Positions 1 to 9,184 of a DNA stretch of 64,000 nucleotides are shown here, piece by piece. Both the position numbers and the translations under genes were made by a program. The notes under the pieces are model-generated. The model was not told the DNA's origin. It saw only the letters and a list, made by a program, of their open reading frames with translations, and searched no databases. How positions within the stretch are numbered: the stretch's first letter is position 1; each line of letters starts with the position of its first letter. The stretch covers positions 62,001 to 126,000 of the forward strand of contig NZ_AFPJ01000024.1 of the NCBI RefSeq assembly GCF_000220505.1. Direction: 5' to 3'. This DNA is from Microbulbifer agarilyticus S89. GTDB lineage: Bacteria > Pseudomonadota > Gammaproteobacteria > Pseudomonadales > Cellvibrionaceae.

Positions 1-685
1 TCCCGAAATAGATCCCATAGCTGATCGCGTACCCCATGTAGTGGGCATAGGCTTTATCTCGTACGGCGAGAAACAGGAACAGGTTGTAAATCACCAGTAC
101 CAGAAAACCGCCGTAATAGATTCCCAGTAAAATTTGCTCCTGCGCCAACTTAGGCAGGAATGCGGTGTTACTGTGCACGTTCAGACCGATATTCATCGAT
201 CCAGCTGTCTGGAAACGAAAGTAAAAGGTTTGTGTGGTGTGGGCGGCCAGGGTCACCGGAAAGACAAAATCCCGCAAATCCAATGGGCGTGTTTGGAAGG
301 GGCGGCGATCGCCCGTGGCGACGTGCTGCCAGGCGCCATCCGCACCCGGCTGCCAGAAGTCCAGGTAATCAATGAGGGGATAGTCCTGCCTTATTACCAA
401 CTCCAGTGGTTGGGAGGAGGGATTCCTCAGGGTCACCGCTACCCAGTAGGCTGCAGTGCTGAAGCCAAAGTTCGCCTGCTCGCCGTCGGCAAGCACCGAC
501 CAGGATGGGCTATCGGATGTGAGAATATCGTCAATCGTCAGGTCGCCGTTTGCGTCCTTCAGCAGGCGGAGGTGAGGGCTAAGGTTTTGTGGCGATAAGC
601 CATCCGCCACCCACAGTGAGGTCGCACAAGCCCCCTGCGACACGCAAAGCAGCACCAAAATCCAAACCCAACCTGCGATGCCCAT
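1..685 (-). CDS. 7TM-DISM membrane sensor protein, N-terminal part (runs off the window)
   Basis: The reverse strand is open from an ATG at 685 to the window edge, about 228 codons. It begins with a signal peptide (MGIAGWVWILVLLCVSQGACA), then a periplasmic sandwich-like domain (about residues 25-165, with AAYWVAVTLRNPS and PLIDYLDFWQP) typical of 7TMR-DISMED2. The first membrane helices follow (QILLGIYYGGFLVLVIYNLFLFLAVRD, then HYMGYAISYGIYFG), as in 7TMR-DISM_7TM. Proteins of this type sense extracellular ligands and usually end in a diguanylate cyclase or histidine kinase domain. That output domain lies outside the window, so the signalling type cannot be stated. Confidence 0.85.
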   Translation of the reverse strand, partial: MGIAGWVWILVLLCVSQGACATSLWVADGLSPQNLSPHLRLLKDANGDLTIDDILTSDSPSWSVLADGEQANFGFSTAAYWVAVTLRNPSSQPLELVIRQDYPLIDYLDFWQPGADGAWQHVATGDRRPFQTRPLDLRDFVFPVTLAAHTTQTFYFRFQTAGSMNIGLNVHSNTAFLPKLAQEQILLGIYYGGFLVLVIYNLFLFLAVRDKAYAHYMGYAISYGIYFG

Positions 686-890
686 CGTGCGGCGCCCCCA
701 AAATTCTTATCGCTTTTTTATGACGCGGGATCTTACCACAGCTCTTCCACCTCAATGGCCATGTCAGCGCCTTCGACTAAACTCCGTCAATCCACCTTCC
801 CTATTCCAATAGCGCAATTACCTGGGCTGCTGAATTCGGCATCCGCAGTCGGGCAAGAGAAAAAATAAGTTCACCGGACATTTTGTAGCC

Positions 891-3800
891 ATGGATTTTT
901 TAACCAGTCGTTGTTCGGCTCCAAGGACGGCCAGGCATATTGCCGTTTTTATGGCGATATGCCTCGCCTTACTGTTTCCGTTAAGCGGGCATGCCGATTG
1001 CGAACCAGATCCACCAAGCTCCGGTGATACCGTCACCTGCAGCGGCGCAACCAGCGATTTCTCCGTCAGGCAGCTGGATCAGCTCATCATCAACATTCTC
1101 GCGGGTGCCACTTTCAACGGTCCACTGGAAGCCCGCCAGATCGATAACCTGATTATCGATAATCAGGGCATCCTCAGCAACGTGGAATTCATCAACAATG
1201 GACTGGCGGATTTCACCAATCGGGCAACCGTCAATCAGGGCATTGAGGCCAGTGGCACCGGCAACCTGAACATATTCAATAACCCCGACGCCACCATTAA
1301 TGGCGGGATACGCATTAACGGCAATGTGGAAACCCTGGTCGACAATGGCGGCGTGATTCAGGGGGAGTCGGTGGCCCTCGGCAGTGGCGATGACACGGTC
1401 ATTAATCGCAGCGGAGCACGCATCAATAGCGTGGTGGAGCAGGGTTCTGGAAACGACAGTTTCTTAATGGAAGGCGGTTTTACCAATACAGTTTCGCAGG
1501 AGAGCGGCCGCGATCAAGCTACGGTACTCGACGGTGAGCTTACCAACTTTCAGGCAGGTAGTGGTAATGACACCCTGATTTGGAGTGGCGGTATAATCCG
1601 GAACCTGTTTATGCAGGATGGAAGCGATTTCGCGCGTTTGATCGGTCTAACCGACGTAAATTTGATGGCCAACCCAGTCGACGGTGGCCTCGACATGGAT
1701 CAGCTGGATTGGGAGGGCACCATCGATGATCGACCCGATCGCCTGACAAACTGGGAGCAAATTCGTTTGCTCAATGGTTCCGAGCTCACCATGAATGGTG
1801 ATTTGACGCTGGGTGACACGGGTACGCTGACCGGCAGTTTGTTTATCGATGGCAGCTCCACGCTTTTCGCCAACCGCGGACGCGTAGATATTCGCCCCCG
1901 AGTCATCGGCAATGTTGCGACACTTATCAACTCTGGCTTGATCGACTTTACCGGTAACTCCAGCCCCAATGACGTACTGACGCTAACCGGTAATTACATT
2001 GGCGCCGGCGGTAGCATGGCGCTGGATACCTTCCTTGGCACAGATGGTTCCCCGTCGGACTTTCTTAGAACCTTAGGTAATGAGAGTGGACGCACGTCCC
2101 TATTTATTAGCAATACGAATGGGCCAGGCGCATTGACTACCGGCGATGGCATTCTGGTTAATCAGGTCATCGATGGTGTCAGTACGGGTTCTACATTCAG
2201 TCTCGGTAACCGCGTTGCCGCAGGCCCATACGAATATCTGCTTTTTCGCGGTGGGTTTTCTGCTGGCTCAGAAAACAACTGGTATTTGCGCTCGAGCCTG
2301 CCCTCGGGATCGTCTAGCTCTTCTAGCTCCTCAGGCTCTTCCAGCTCGTCAGGGTCATCCAGTTCATCGAGCTCTTCAAGTTCGTCGAGCTCTTCAAGTT
2401 CGTCGAGCTCTTCAAGTTCGTCGAGCTCTTCAAGTTCGTCGAGCTCGTCCAGTTCGTCCAGCTCATCGAGCTCATCCAGTTCATCCAGTTCATCCAGTTC
2501 ATCCAGTTCATCCAGTTCATCCAGTTCATCCAGTTCTTCAAGCTCTTCTAGCTCGTCCAGCTCATCGAGCTCATCCAGCTCATCCAGCTCATCCAGCTCA
2601 TCCAGCTCATCCAGTTCTTCGAGTTCTTCGAGTTCTTCGAGTTCTTCGAGTTCTTCGAGTTCTTCGAGTTCTTCGAGTTCTTCGAGTTCTTCGAGTTCTT
2701 CGAGCTCGTCCAGTTCATCGAGTTCTTCAAGCTCTTCTAGCTCTTCTAGCTCGTCCAGCTCATCGAGCTCATCAAGCTCGTCCAGTTCGTCCAGTTCGTC
2801 CAGTTCGTCCAGCTCATCGAGTTCATCCAGCTCGTCCAGTTCATCAAGCTCATCCAGTTCATCGGGCTCCTCCACATCCAGCGGTAGTAGCTCTTCCAGC
2901 TCGTCGGGTTCTTCTACGTCTAGCGGCAGCAGTTCTTCCAGTTCCTCGGGTTCTTCAAGCTCCAGTAGCAGTAGCTCTTCGAGCTCAAGTAGCTCCTCAT
3001 CGGGCAGCAGCTCCAGCGGAGGTAACATCCCCCTGATTCGTCCCGAGGTAGGCGTGGACATCGTGCTCCCCTCGGTAAGCCGTGCCCTGGGGCGGGAATC
3101 TCTCGGCACCTTCCACGAGAGAGAAGGTGAACAGGCCTGGTCCAAGCGCAATGATGGACTGAGTGGTGTCTGGGTACGCGCCTTTGGCAACAACATGCAG
3201 CAGGCCTTCGGGGGACTGGTGAACCCGGACTTCGACGGCACCCTCTGGGGGCTGCAGGTAGGCCTGCCGCTTTACGGACAGAGTCATGCGAACGGGCAAA
3301 AGGATATTTTCGGAATAATGCTGGGCACCGGCGGAGCCCATGGGGATACCCGCGGTTTTGCGCTAGGCGAAGAGAATGTCGCCACCGGTAAGATCGATCT
3401 CGATCAATACAATATTGGCGGCTACTGGACGCACCACTGGGCGGGAGGAGCCTATGTCGATAGCATTATTATGTATGCCGGCTTTGACGGTGAAGGCCGT
3501 TCAAATCTGAATATCAATACCGATATCGACGGCGATGAGTTACTCGCATCGGTGGAGGCGGGCGTACCCATACCATTGGACGGAACCTGGTACCTCGAAC
3601 CCCAGGCACAAGTCATTTGGCAGCATCAACGCACCAGGAATACGCGCGATATCTTCTCGTCGATTACCTACGACAATGTGAATGCATTTACCGCACGCGT
3701 GGGTGGACGATTTGTTGCAGACATCAAACGCAACAACAGTACCTGGCGGCCCTACTTCAAGCTGAACGTGTGGCATGAAGACAATGGCTCGGATGCGGTC

Positions 3801-3983
3801 TGGTTCAATACAACACCCATCTTTGTCGAGCGCGGGCAGACGGTATTGGAAACCGGTATTGGACTCACCTCTGACTTTAGTGGCACCACCAGTCTATTCG
3901 GTATTATTGATTACACCACCGACATTGACTCCGGGGAGGTAGACGCCTTTGAGGCGCGTATCGGCTTCCACAAGAAGTGGTAA
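891..3983 (+). CDS. Autotransporter with a very long poly-serine linker
   Basis: A 1030-residue protein. Residues 1-37 are a signal peptide (hydrophobic stretch HIAVFMAICLALLFPLSGHA). Residues 38-470 are a repetitive, beta-helix-like passenger containing GSGDDTV, GSGNDSF and GSGNDTLIW motifs that resemble calcium-binding RTX nonapeptides. Residues 473-711 are almost pure serine with a few Gly and Thr. Residues ~758-1030 match an autotransporter beta-barrel, starting GVWVRAFGNN and ending in an aromatic residue (EARIGFHKKW) as outer-membrane barrels do. It is probably a type V secreted surface protein; the passenger's role is unknown. Poly-serine linkers are known from secreted carbohydrate-active enzymes of Saccharophagus and Cellvibrio relatives, but are normally much shorter. 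The start at 891 lacks a strong ribosome site; an ATG at 951 is a weaker alternative because it would cut the signal peptide short. Confidence 0.88.
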   Translation: MDFLTSRCSAPRTARHIAVFMAICLALLFPLSGHADCEPDPPSSGDTVTCSGATSDFSVRQLDQLIINILAGATFNGPLEARQIDNLIIDNQGILSNVEFINNGLADFTNRATVNQGIEASGTGNLNIFNNPDATINGGIRINGNVETLVDNGGVIQGESVALGSGDDTVINRSGARINSVVEQGSGNDSFLMEGGFTNTVSQESGRDQATVLDGELTNFQAGSGNDTLIWSGGIIRNLFMQDGSDFARLIGLTDVNLMANPVDGGLDMDQLDWEGTIDDRPDRLTNWEQIRLLNGSELTMNGDLTLGDTGTLTGSLFIDGSSTLFANRGRVDIRPRVIGNVATLINSGLIDFTGNSSPNDVLTLTGNYIGAGGSMALDTFLGTDGSPSDFLRTLGNESGRTSLFISNTNGPGALTTGDGILVNQVIDGVSTGSTFSLGNRVAAGPYEYLLFRGGFSAGSENNWYLRSSLPSGSSSSSSSSGSSSSSGSSSSSSSSSSSSSSSSSSSSSSSSSSSSSSSSSSSSSSSSSSSSSSSSSSSSSSSSSSSSSSSSSSSSSSSSSSSSSSSSSSSSSSSSSSSSSSSSSSSSSSSSSSSSSSSSSSSSSSSSSSSSSSSSSSSSSSSSSSSSSSSSSSSSSSSSSSSSSSSSSSSSSSSSSSGSSTSSGSSSSSSSGSSTSSGSSSSSSSGSSSSSSSSSSSSSSSSSGSSSSGGNIPLIRPEVGVDIVLPSVSRALGRESLGTFHEREGEQAWSKRNDGLSGVWVRAFGNNMQQAFGGLVNPDFDGTLWGLQVGLPLYGQSHANGQKDIFGIMLGTGGAHGDTRGFALGEENVATGKIDLDQYNIGGYWTHHWAGGAYVDSIIMYAGFDGEGRSNLNINTDIDGDELLASVEAGVPIPLDGTWYLEPQAQVIWQHQRTRNTRDIFSSITYDNVNAFTARVGGRFVADIKRNNSTWRPYFKLNVWHEDNGSDAVWFNTTPIFVERGQTVLETGIGLTSDFSGTTSLFGIIDYTTDIDSGEVDAFEARIGFHKKW
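2307..3021 (+). repeat. Serine-codon repeat tract (poly-Ser linker DNA)
   Basis: About 715 bases are built from short units such as agctcatccagttcatcc and ttcgagttcttcgag, all reading Ser-Ser in the coding frame. Some blocks are near-perfect hexamer repeats (for example ttcgag repeated around 2616-2705), while others mix TCx and AGC/AGT codons. The tract is open in several frames on both strands purely because of its repetitive make-up. Such DNA is prone to length change by slipped-strand mispairing. A length change that is a multiple of three bases would alter the linker without breaking the gene. Confidence 0.9.
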
Positions 3984-4095
3984 ATTGATGAACAGATAAA
4001 GTAGCCCGCGCTCGCTGCCTTGACGCATTTGCAGTAAGCGCTTCAGCATTGCTCTCGTTATCGATATCCTTAGCGACTTGCCAGCAAAAAGTACA

Positions 4096-4920
4096 ATGCA
4101 GGAGTCGCAGGTGGAAATTTCGGAGCTGTACCATTTCCCGGTAAAATCCCTGCAGGGACATAAAGCCAGCCGGTTGCCGCTGGATAAATTTGGCGCGATG
4201 AACGATCGCCGCTGGATGCTGGTGGATGAGCAGAATCAATTTGTGACCCAGCGGCGATTGCGGGCTATGGCGCAATTGAAGGCCACCGCAATCGGGGATG
4301 GCCTGCTGCTGGAAAATCCGCAGGGTGAATCGCTGGCGGTCGCGCAACCTGATGTAAATGCCGAATTACGCGATGTTCGCGTCTGGCACGACAGCGTCAC
4401 CGCCCGCGACGCAGGTGACACGGCGGCGCGGTGGTTGAGCGCACAACTGCACACTCCTGTACGCCTCGTCGCGATGGGCAAAGAGTTCAACCGCCCACTA
4501 CAATCTCCCCGCAGCGATCGTCAGGTTGGCTTCGCCGATGCTGCGCCGCTTCTGGTCATCAGCCAGGCATCACTGGACGACTTAAATAGTCGCCTGGATA
4601 AACCCGTCTCCATGCTGCGCTTTCGTCCAAATCTGGTGATCAGTGATTGTGCGCCTTTTGCGGAAGATGAATGGAGCACACTAACGGTGCACACTGCCGG
4701 GGGGCCTATCGAATTCGATTGCACCCAACCCTGCGCCCGCTGCGCCATACCCGGGTTGGACCCGCACACCGGCCGCGCACAAAAAGAGCCCCTGAAAACG
4801 CTGGCACAGTACCGGCGGTGGGACGATGGACAAATTTACTTCGGCATGAACCTGGCACCCGCCGCGGCCAATCAGGCAGGCTTCACAATTTGCGTGGGCG
4901 ACAAAGTAGAAGTGCGCTGA
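4096..4920 (+). CDS. MOSC domain-containing protein (YcbX-like, no ferredoxin domain)
   Basis: A 274-residue protein from the ATG at 4096; a TTG at 4078 and a GTG at 4111 are other possible starts. The N-terminal MOSC beta-barrel domain opens with ISELYHFPVKSLQGHKA. The C-terminal MOSC domain carries the conserved cysteine region CTQPCARCAIPG (about residues 210-225) followed by a QYRRW-type motif. MOSC proteins handle molybdenum cofactor or activated sulfur; YcbX detoxifies N-hydroxylated bases. E. coli YcbX is longer because it adds a 2Fe-2S ferredoxin domain, which is absent here, so a separate electron partner would be needed if it is a reductase. Confidence 0.87.
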   Translation: MQESQVEISELYHFPVKSLQGHKASRLPLDKFGAMNDRRWMLVDEQNQFVTQRRLRAMAQLKATAIGDGLLLENPQGESLAVAQPDVNAELRDVRVWHDSVTARDAGDTAARWLSAQLHTPVRLVAMGKEFNRPLQSPRSDRQVGFADAAPLLVISQASLDDLNSRLDKPVSMLRFRPNLVISDCAPFAEDEWSTLTVHTAGGPIEFDCTQPCARCAIPGLDPHTGRAQKEPLKTLAQYRRWDDGQIYFGMNLAPAAANQAGFTICVGDKVEVR

Positions 4921-5006
4921 ACCAAGCCCAGCCCAGCCCAGCAGAGACGAGCCAGCAGACACGAGAGTAAAACCAACCCTCAATTCAGCAGGATAAGGAA
5001 CACCTA

Positions 5007-5555
5007 ATGGCACTCACCCCATCCAGTATGATCCCACTCGGCACCCCCATGCCCGCATTCACACTCCCCAATGCCGATGGTACACCGATCGACAGCCGTG
5101 CATTTTCTGGCAAGCCATTACTGGTCATGTTCATCTGCAATCACTGCCCCTTCGTGAAGCATATCGCTGATGCACTAGCGACATTCGGCCAGGAGACAAT
5201 GCCAAAGGGCCTGGGGGTTGTGGCGATCAATAGTAACGACTTTGCCAGTTACCCGGAGGACAGTCCGGCCAAAATGCGCGAAGAGATTGCCTTGCGCGGA
5301 TATGGGTTTGAATATCTCGTGGATGAGGAGCAGTCCGTGGCAAAAGCGTTTGATGCAACCTGTACGCCGGACTTTTTCCTTTTCGATGCAGAGGGAAAGC
5401 TTGTGTACCGCGGACAGTTTGATGACAGTAGCCCGGGTAACGATGCGCCGGTCAACGGCAGAGATTTGCATGCCGCGGTGGACGCGGTGTTAGCGGGCAA
5501 GGAACCTGTGCAGGATCAGGTGGCTTCGATTGGCTGCAATATAAAGTGGAAGTAG
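5007..5555 (+). CDS. Thioredoxin-fold (redoxin/AhpC-TSA type) protein
   Basis: A 182-residue protein preceded by a good ribosome site (aaggaacaccta). It opens with the peroxiredoxin-type segment GTPMPAFTLPNADG and has an active-site-like CNHC pair in MFICNHCPFVKHI (about residues 46-55). Later come the thioredoxin-fold strand and cis-proline region (CTPDFFLFDAEGKLVYRGQFDD). It ends in a small cysteine-containing tail (ASIGCNIKWK) common in this family. It is cytoplasmic, with no signal peptide. It is likely a thiol-disulfide or peroxide-handling protein, with the substrate unknown. It may share a transcript with the MOSC gene 86 bases upstream. Confidence 0.88.
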   Translation: MALTPSSMIPLGTPMPAFTLPNADGTPIDSRAFSGKPLLVMFICNHCPFVKHIADALATFGQETMPKGLGVVAINSNDFASYPEDSPAKMREEIALRGYGFEYLVDEEQSVAKAFDATCTPDFFLFDAEGKLVYRGQFDDSSPGNDAPVNGRDLHAAVDAVLAGKEPVQDQVASIGCNIKWK

Positions 5556-5610
5556 CCGTGGGTAAGGTGTTCCCGGTGCCGGCACCGGGAACCTTGCCGG
5601 ATTCACACCA

Positions 5611-5640
5611 GCGCTAGGCAGCGCTAGGCAGCGCTAGGCA
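5611..5640. repeat. Three tandem copies of a 10-bp unit over a stop codon
   Basis: The decamer gcgctaggca occurs three times in direct tandem. The stop codon (TAG on the reverse strand, 5634-5636) of the glutamine amidotransferase gene lies in the third copy. Gain or loss of a unit could change the last residues only if it moved the stop, so the effect is probably neutral. Confidence 0.85.
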
Positions 5641-6341
5641 GCGCTTTTCAGGAACGCCAGCATCCAGCGCGCGACTGCGCTCTCGTGAATGTCGTTGTGC
5701 AACGACTCCTTGCCTTTCTCGACCATATCTTCGCCGAATACCTCTTTGCGCAATTCCATCAGCCCCTGTGAATAAGGTTTGGTGAACTCCGGATGCGCCT
5801 GCATGGTAAGCATGTGCTCACCGACCTGCAGCATCGCATAGGGACAGAAGTCGCTGGAGGCGATCACCTTGGTCTCGGGTGGCAGCGCCACCACCTGGTC
5901 CTGGTGACTGACCAGCAGGCTGAATTGCGCCTGCGGCTCTACCATCCACGACGGTGTCTCTTGCACCTCGTAGCTATGCACTCCAACGCCCCAGCCCTTG
6001 TCGGATTTGCGCGCCTCGCCACCCAGGGCATGCGCAATAATCTGGTGGCCAAAGCAGATTCCCAGGGTCGGCTTCTCGCGGCGGTGCAACGCGCGCACAA
6101 ACTCCATCAACGGCGCAATCCACGGCTGGTCGTCGTAGACGCCGGTTTTACTGCCGGTAATCAGGTAGGCATCCACTTCGTCGATATCCGCCGGATACTC
6201 ACCGTGCTGCACCTCATAGGTAACAAACGTCAGCGACTCGTCCTCGCGTTTCAGCAGCGCCGCGAACATCTCCGGGTACTCCCCGAATTCGGCCACTAGC
6301 TGCGGGCGCACATCGTCCGTTTTGAGAACACCAATCTTCAT
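5634..6341 (-). CDS. Class I glutamine amidotransferase (GMP synthase-like GATase)
   Basis: A 235-residue protein from the ATG at 6341 (MKIGVLKTDDVRP), chosen over an in-frame ATG four codons upstream because relatives begin here. The nucleophile elbow is TLGICFGHQIIAHALGG (Cys about residue 93), and the partner His-Glu is in MQAHPEF near residue 180. A SHQDQV segment matches the GATase family. Stand-alone enzymes of this type remove the amide nitrogen of glutamine or act as gamma-glutamyl hydrolases or transferases; the acceptor is unknown. It converges with the thioredoxin-fold gene and has no obvious operon partner. Confidence 0.85.
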   Translation of the reverse strand: MKIGVLKTDDVRPQLVAEFGEYPEMFAALLKREDESLTFVTYEVQHGEYPADIDEVDAYLITGSKTGVYDDQPWIAPLMEFVRALHRREKPTLGICFGHQIIAHALGGEARKSDKGWGVGVHSYEVQETPSWMVEPQAQFSLLVSHQDQVVALPPETKVIASSDFCPYAMLQVGEHMLTMQAHPEFTKPYSQGLMELRKEVFGEDMVEKGKESLHNDIHESAVARWMLAFLKSAA

Positions 6342-6545
6342 TACTTCACCCATTCTCAGATAACCATCATTTTTGTGATCACATTATTGCCGCAGTACCG
6401 CCAGCCCACAAGCCCGCGCCGGAATGTCACCCAATCAAACGCAAGAAAGTTTCGTCAATCGACAGGCAGCTAGACTGAAAGTGTCGTGAAAATGGCAATG
6501 CCGGACTGCATTGTCGCACTACTAAGAAGTTTAAGGAGCGATCTT

Positions 6546-7289
6546 ATGAACAGACTCGGTCTGGCCGCTGCATTCCTCGCAGCCACCCTCGCCAGTAGCC
6601 AGTGCCTGGCAGACCTGGAGCAGGGCGACTTTATCATCCGTATTGGCTGGGGACTGGTGGATCCAGACGATGAATCCGACCCGCTACTGATCGATAACAC
6701 CATCGAGCTCACAAATACTCGCGTACTGGTGGACGACGGCGATAGCGCGACCTTCACCGGTACCTGGATGTTCGCAGATCACTTCGGCCTGGGGCTACTG
6801 GCGGCACTGCCATTCGAGCACGACCTGGATGTTATCGGCCTGCCCAACCCCGACAACCCCAACGCCCGGCTCGGCAAGGTCGATCTGGGCAGCATCGAGC
6901 ATCTCCCGCCGACCCTCACCGTGCAGTGGTTCCCCACCTGCAAGGAGTCCTGGGTACAACCCTACTTCGGGCTCGGAGTGAATTTCACGACCTTCTCCGA
7001 CGAAAATATCTCGACGGTAGCCAATGACTACTTCGCCGATGTACTCGGCGCTGTCAGTCGCGCCAACCTGCGCCTCGATGACTCCTGGGGGCTCGCCGGC
7101 GAGATCGGCGTGGATGTGATGTTCGGCCCGGATAGCAACTGGCTGTTCAACGCCGCGGTGTGGTACTTGGATATCGACACCGAGGCGAAGATCAATTTCC
7201 GCAGCCGCGGCGACACCGTTACCCGCATCACCACCGATGTGGATATCGATCCCTTTGTTTACTCAATCGGAATCGGCTACAAGTTCTAG
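6546..7289 (+). CDS. OmpW family outer-membrane protein
   Basis: A 247-residue protein. The start at 6546 follows a strong ribosome site (aaggagcgatctt) and gives a normal signal peptide (MNRLGLAAAFLAATLASSQCLA). The mature part shows the OmpW hallmarks: GDFIIRIGWGLVDPDD at the N-terminus, LPPTLTVQWFP and VQPYFGLGVNFTTF in the middle, and a terminal beta-strand ending in YSIGIGYKF with the final Phe needed for barrel assembly. OmpW proteins are small eight-stranded barrels that pass hydrophobic compounds across the outer membrane. The gene stands alone and is followed by a GC-rich hairpin. Confidence 0.9.
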   Translation: MNRLGLAAAFLAATLASSQCLADLEQGDFIIRIGWGLVDPDDESDPLLIDNTIELTNTRVLVDDGDSATFTGTWMFADHFGLGLLAALPFEHDLDVIGLPNPDNPNARLGKVDLGSIEHLPPTLTVQWFPTCKESWVQPYFGLGVNFTTFSDENISTVANDYFADVLGAVSRANLRLDDSWGLAGEIGVDVMFGPDSNWLFNAAVWYLDIDTEAKINFRSRGDTVTRITTDVDIDPFVYSIGIGYKF

Positions 7290-7298
7290 ACGCACCCC

Positions 7299-7322
7299 GC
7301 GCGAGCGCACCAGCGCTCGCGC
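7299..7322 (+). terminator. GC-rich hairpin after the ompW-like gene
   Basis: GCGCGAGCGC and GCGCTCGCGC form a perfect 10-bp stem around an ACCA loop, ten bases after the stop codon. It has no uridine tract after it, so it may be a weak or factor-assisted terminator or an mRNA-stabilising hairpin. The rest of 7323-7582 shows no gene. Confidence 0.55.
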
Positions 7323-7582
7323 ACCTCTCTCCTGATCTATCTCCTAGCCTCACTCCCCACATCTCCAGACATGCATAGGATTCAGCGCCACCCCTCTGGC
7401 GACAGTTGCGCATCTGTGTCGATAATTGGGCGCAGCAGCGCCCCGACTAGACCGTCGGCAATAGTTGCAGCGACGGAATAAGCATCCGTACTGCCTCTCC
7501 CCAAGTCATCGCTGCCATTTTCATGTATGATTGCGCGCCAACTGACTATTTTTTAGCCGGCAGGTGAACCAGAGGAGACATA

Positions 7583-9184
7583 ATGACGACATCCACCTCC
7601 CCCAGCGAGATCCAACCCCCAGCCTCCGGCAAAAAAACCGCCTTTACCCGCTTTCTCGATACCGTAGAGTGGCTGGGTAACCTGCTGCCCCACCCCATCA
7701 CCCTGTTTGCCATGTTTGCCCTTGGGGTGATCGTGCTGAGTGGTATCGCGTCCTTCTTTGGACTGTCGGTGGTGGACCCACGCCCGGAGGGTGCCGCCGG
7801 CCGTGCTGCCGACGGTGTTATCCACGTGGTGAACCTGCTGTCCGGTGAGGGGCTCAGGACCATTGTCACCACACTGGTGACCAACTTTACCGGCTTCGCC
7901 CCACTGGGCACGGTGCTGGTAGCCCTGCTGGGTGTGGGGATTGCCGAGCATTCCGGCCTGCTCTCCGCGGCCGTGCGCGGCATGGTGCTGAAGGCTTCCA
8001 AACGCACCGTGACGGTGATCGTGGTGTTTGCCGGCATCATCTCCAACACCGCATCGGAACTCGGCTACGTGGTGTTAATTCCGCTGGCGGCGATGATCTT
8101 CCACTCCCTCGGCCGCCACCCGCTGGCGGGCCTGGCCGCGGCGTTTGCCGGCGTGTCTGGCGGCTACAGTGCCAACCTGCTGCTGGGCACCGTCGACCCA
8201 CTGCTGTCCGGCATCACCGAATCCGCCGCGCACATGATCGATCCTAATTATGTCGTGGGCCCGGAGGTGAACTGGTACTTCATGATCATCAGTACCTTCC
8301 TGATCACAATTGTGGGCAGCTGGGTAACCCTGGCGATCGTGGAACCCAAGCTCGGCAAATACGATAACAGCGAAGCCTCCGTGGACCTGTCCCAGGACAA
8401 GATGACCGAGCTCACCGCGGATGAGAAACGCGGGCTCAAATACGCGGGCCTTGCGGTGCTGGGCGTGTGCGGTTTGCTGGCACTCACCATTGTTCCCGAG
8501 TGGGGCGTACTGCGTAACCAGGAGACCGGCCTGGTGGCGGGCTCGCCCTTCCTGAAAGGCATCGTGGCACTGATTGTGGTGTTCTTCGCCATCCCCGGCT
8601 TCGTCTACGGCAAGACCGTGGGCACCATGAACAACGACCGCGACGTGATTGACGCCATGTCCAAGAGCATGGGCACCATGGGCATGTACATCGTACTGGT
8701 GTTCTTCGCAGCGCAGTTTGTGGCCTTCTTCAAGATGACCAACCTGGGCACCATCTTTGCGGTGCTGGGCGCCGAGGCCCTGCAGAGTATTGGCCTGACC
8801 GGCCCGATTCTGTTCCTGTTCTTTATCATGATGTGTGGCGTGGTGAATCTGAGCCTTGGCAGCGCCTCCGCGCAGTGGGCCGTCACTGCGCCGATCTTCG
8901 TGCCCATGCTGATGCTGCTGGGCTACGCACCAGAAGTCATTCAAGCGGCCTACCGTATCGGCGATTCGGTGACCAACATCATTACCCCGATGATGAGCTA
9001 TTTCGGCCTGATCGTATCCTTCGCCACCCGCTATAAGAAGGACCTGGGGATGGGTACGCTGATCGCAACCATGATCCCCTACTCCATCTTCTTCTTCGTT
9101 GGCTGGACCCTGCTGTTCTTCCTGTGGGTATTTGTTGCCGGCATGCCGGTGGGCCCGGGTGCGGCGACGTACTTCACTATGTAA
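7583..9184 (+). CDS. AbgT family transporter
   Basis: A 533-residue polytopic membrane protein with a clear ribosome site (agaggagacata). The start region (FLDTVEWLGNLLPHPITLFAMFALGVIVLSG) and the family segments SNTASELGYVVLIPLAAMIF, GVSGGYSANLLLGTVDPLLSG and IGDSVTNIITPMMSYFGLIV identify the AbgT family (p-aminobenzoyl-glutamate transporters). About 11-13 hydrophobic helices are visible. Members import p-aminobenzoyl-glutamate in E. coli; MtrF and YdaH have been shown to export sulfonamides. An M20 amidohydrolase follows 132 bases downstream, which fits use of an aminoacyl-aromatic amide. Confidence 0.93.
   Translation: MTTSTSPSEIQPPASGKKTAFTRFLDTVEWLGNLLPHPITLFAMFALGVIVLSGIASFFGLSVVDPRPEGAAGRAADGVIHVVNLLSGEGLRTIVTTLVTNFTGFAPLGTVLVALLGVGIAEHSGLLSAAVRGMVLKASKRTVTVIVVFAGIISNTASELGYVVLIPLAAMIFHSLGRHPLAGLAAAFAGVSGGYSANLLLGTVDPLLSGITESAAHMIDPNYVVGPEVNWYFMIISTFLITIVGSWVTLAIVEPKLGKYDNSEASVDLSQDKMTELTADEKRGLKYAGLAVLGVCGLLALTIVPEWGVLRNQETGLVAGSPFLKGIVALIVVFFAIPGFVYGKTVGTMNNDRDVIDAMSKSMGTMGMYIVLVFFAAQFVAFFKMTNLGTIFAVLGAEALQSIGLTGPILFLFFIMMCGVVNLSLGSASAQWAVTAPIFVPMLMLLGYAPEVIQAAYRIGDSVTNIITPMMSYFGLIVSFATRYKKDLGMGTLIATMIPYSIFFFVGWTLLFFLWVFVAGMPVGPGAATYFTM

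Noticed and set aside
134-598. Forward 154-codon frame at the window start
   Set aside because: It is antisense to the 7TM-DISM gene, whose signal peptide and helices are convincing.
2146-3241. Long open frames in other phases across the serine tract (His-Pro-Val repeats forward, Glu-Leu-Asp repeats reverse)
   Set aside because: They exist only because the repeat has no stop in several phases; no ribosome site and no domain.
4921-4950. CCCAG tandem repeats after the MOSC gene
   Set aside because: Only about three short copies; too little to call an element.
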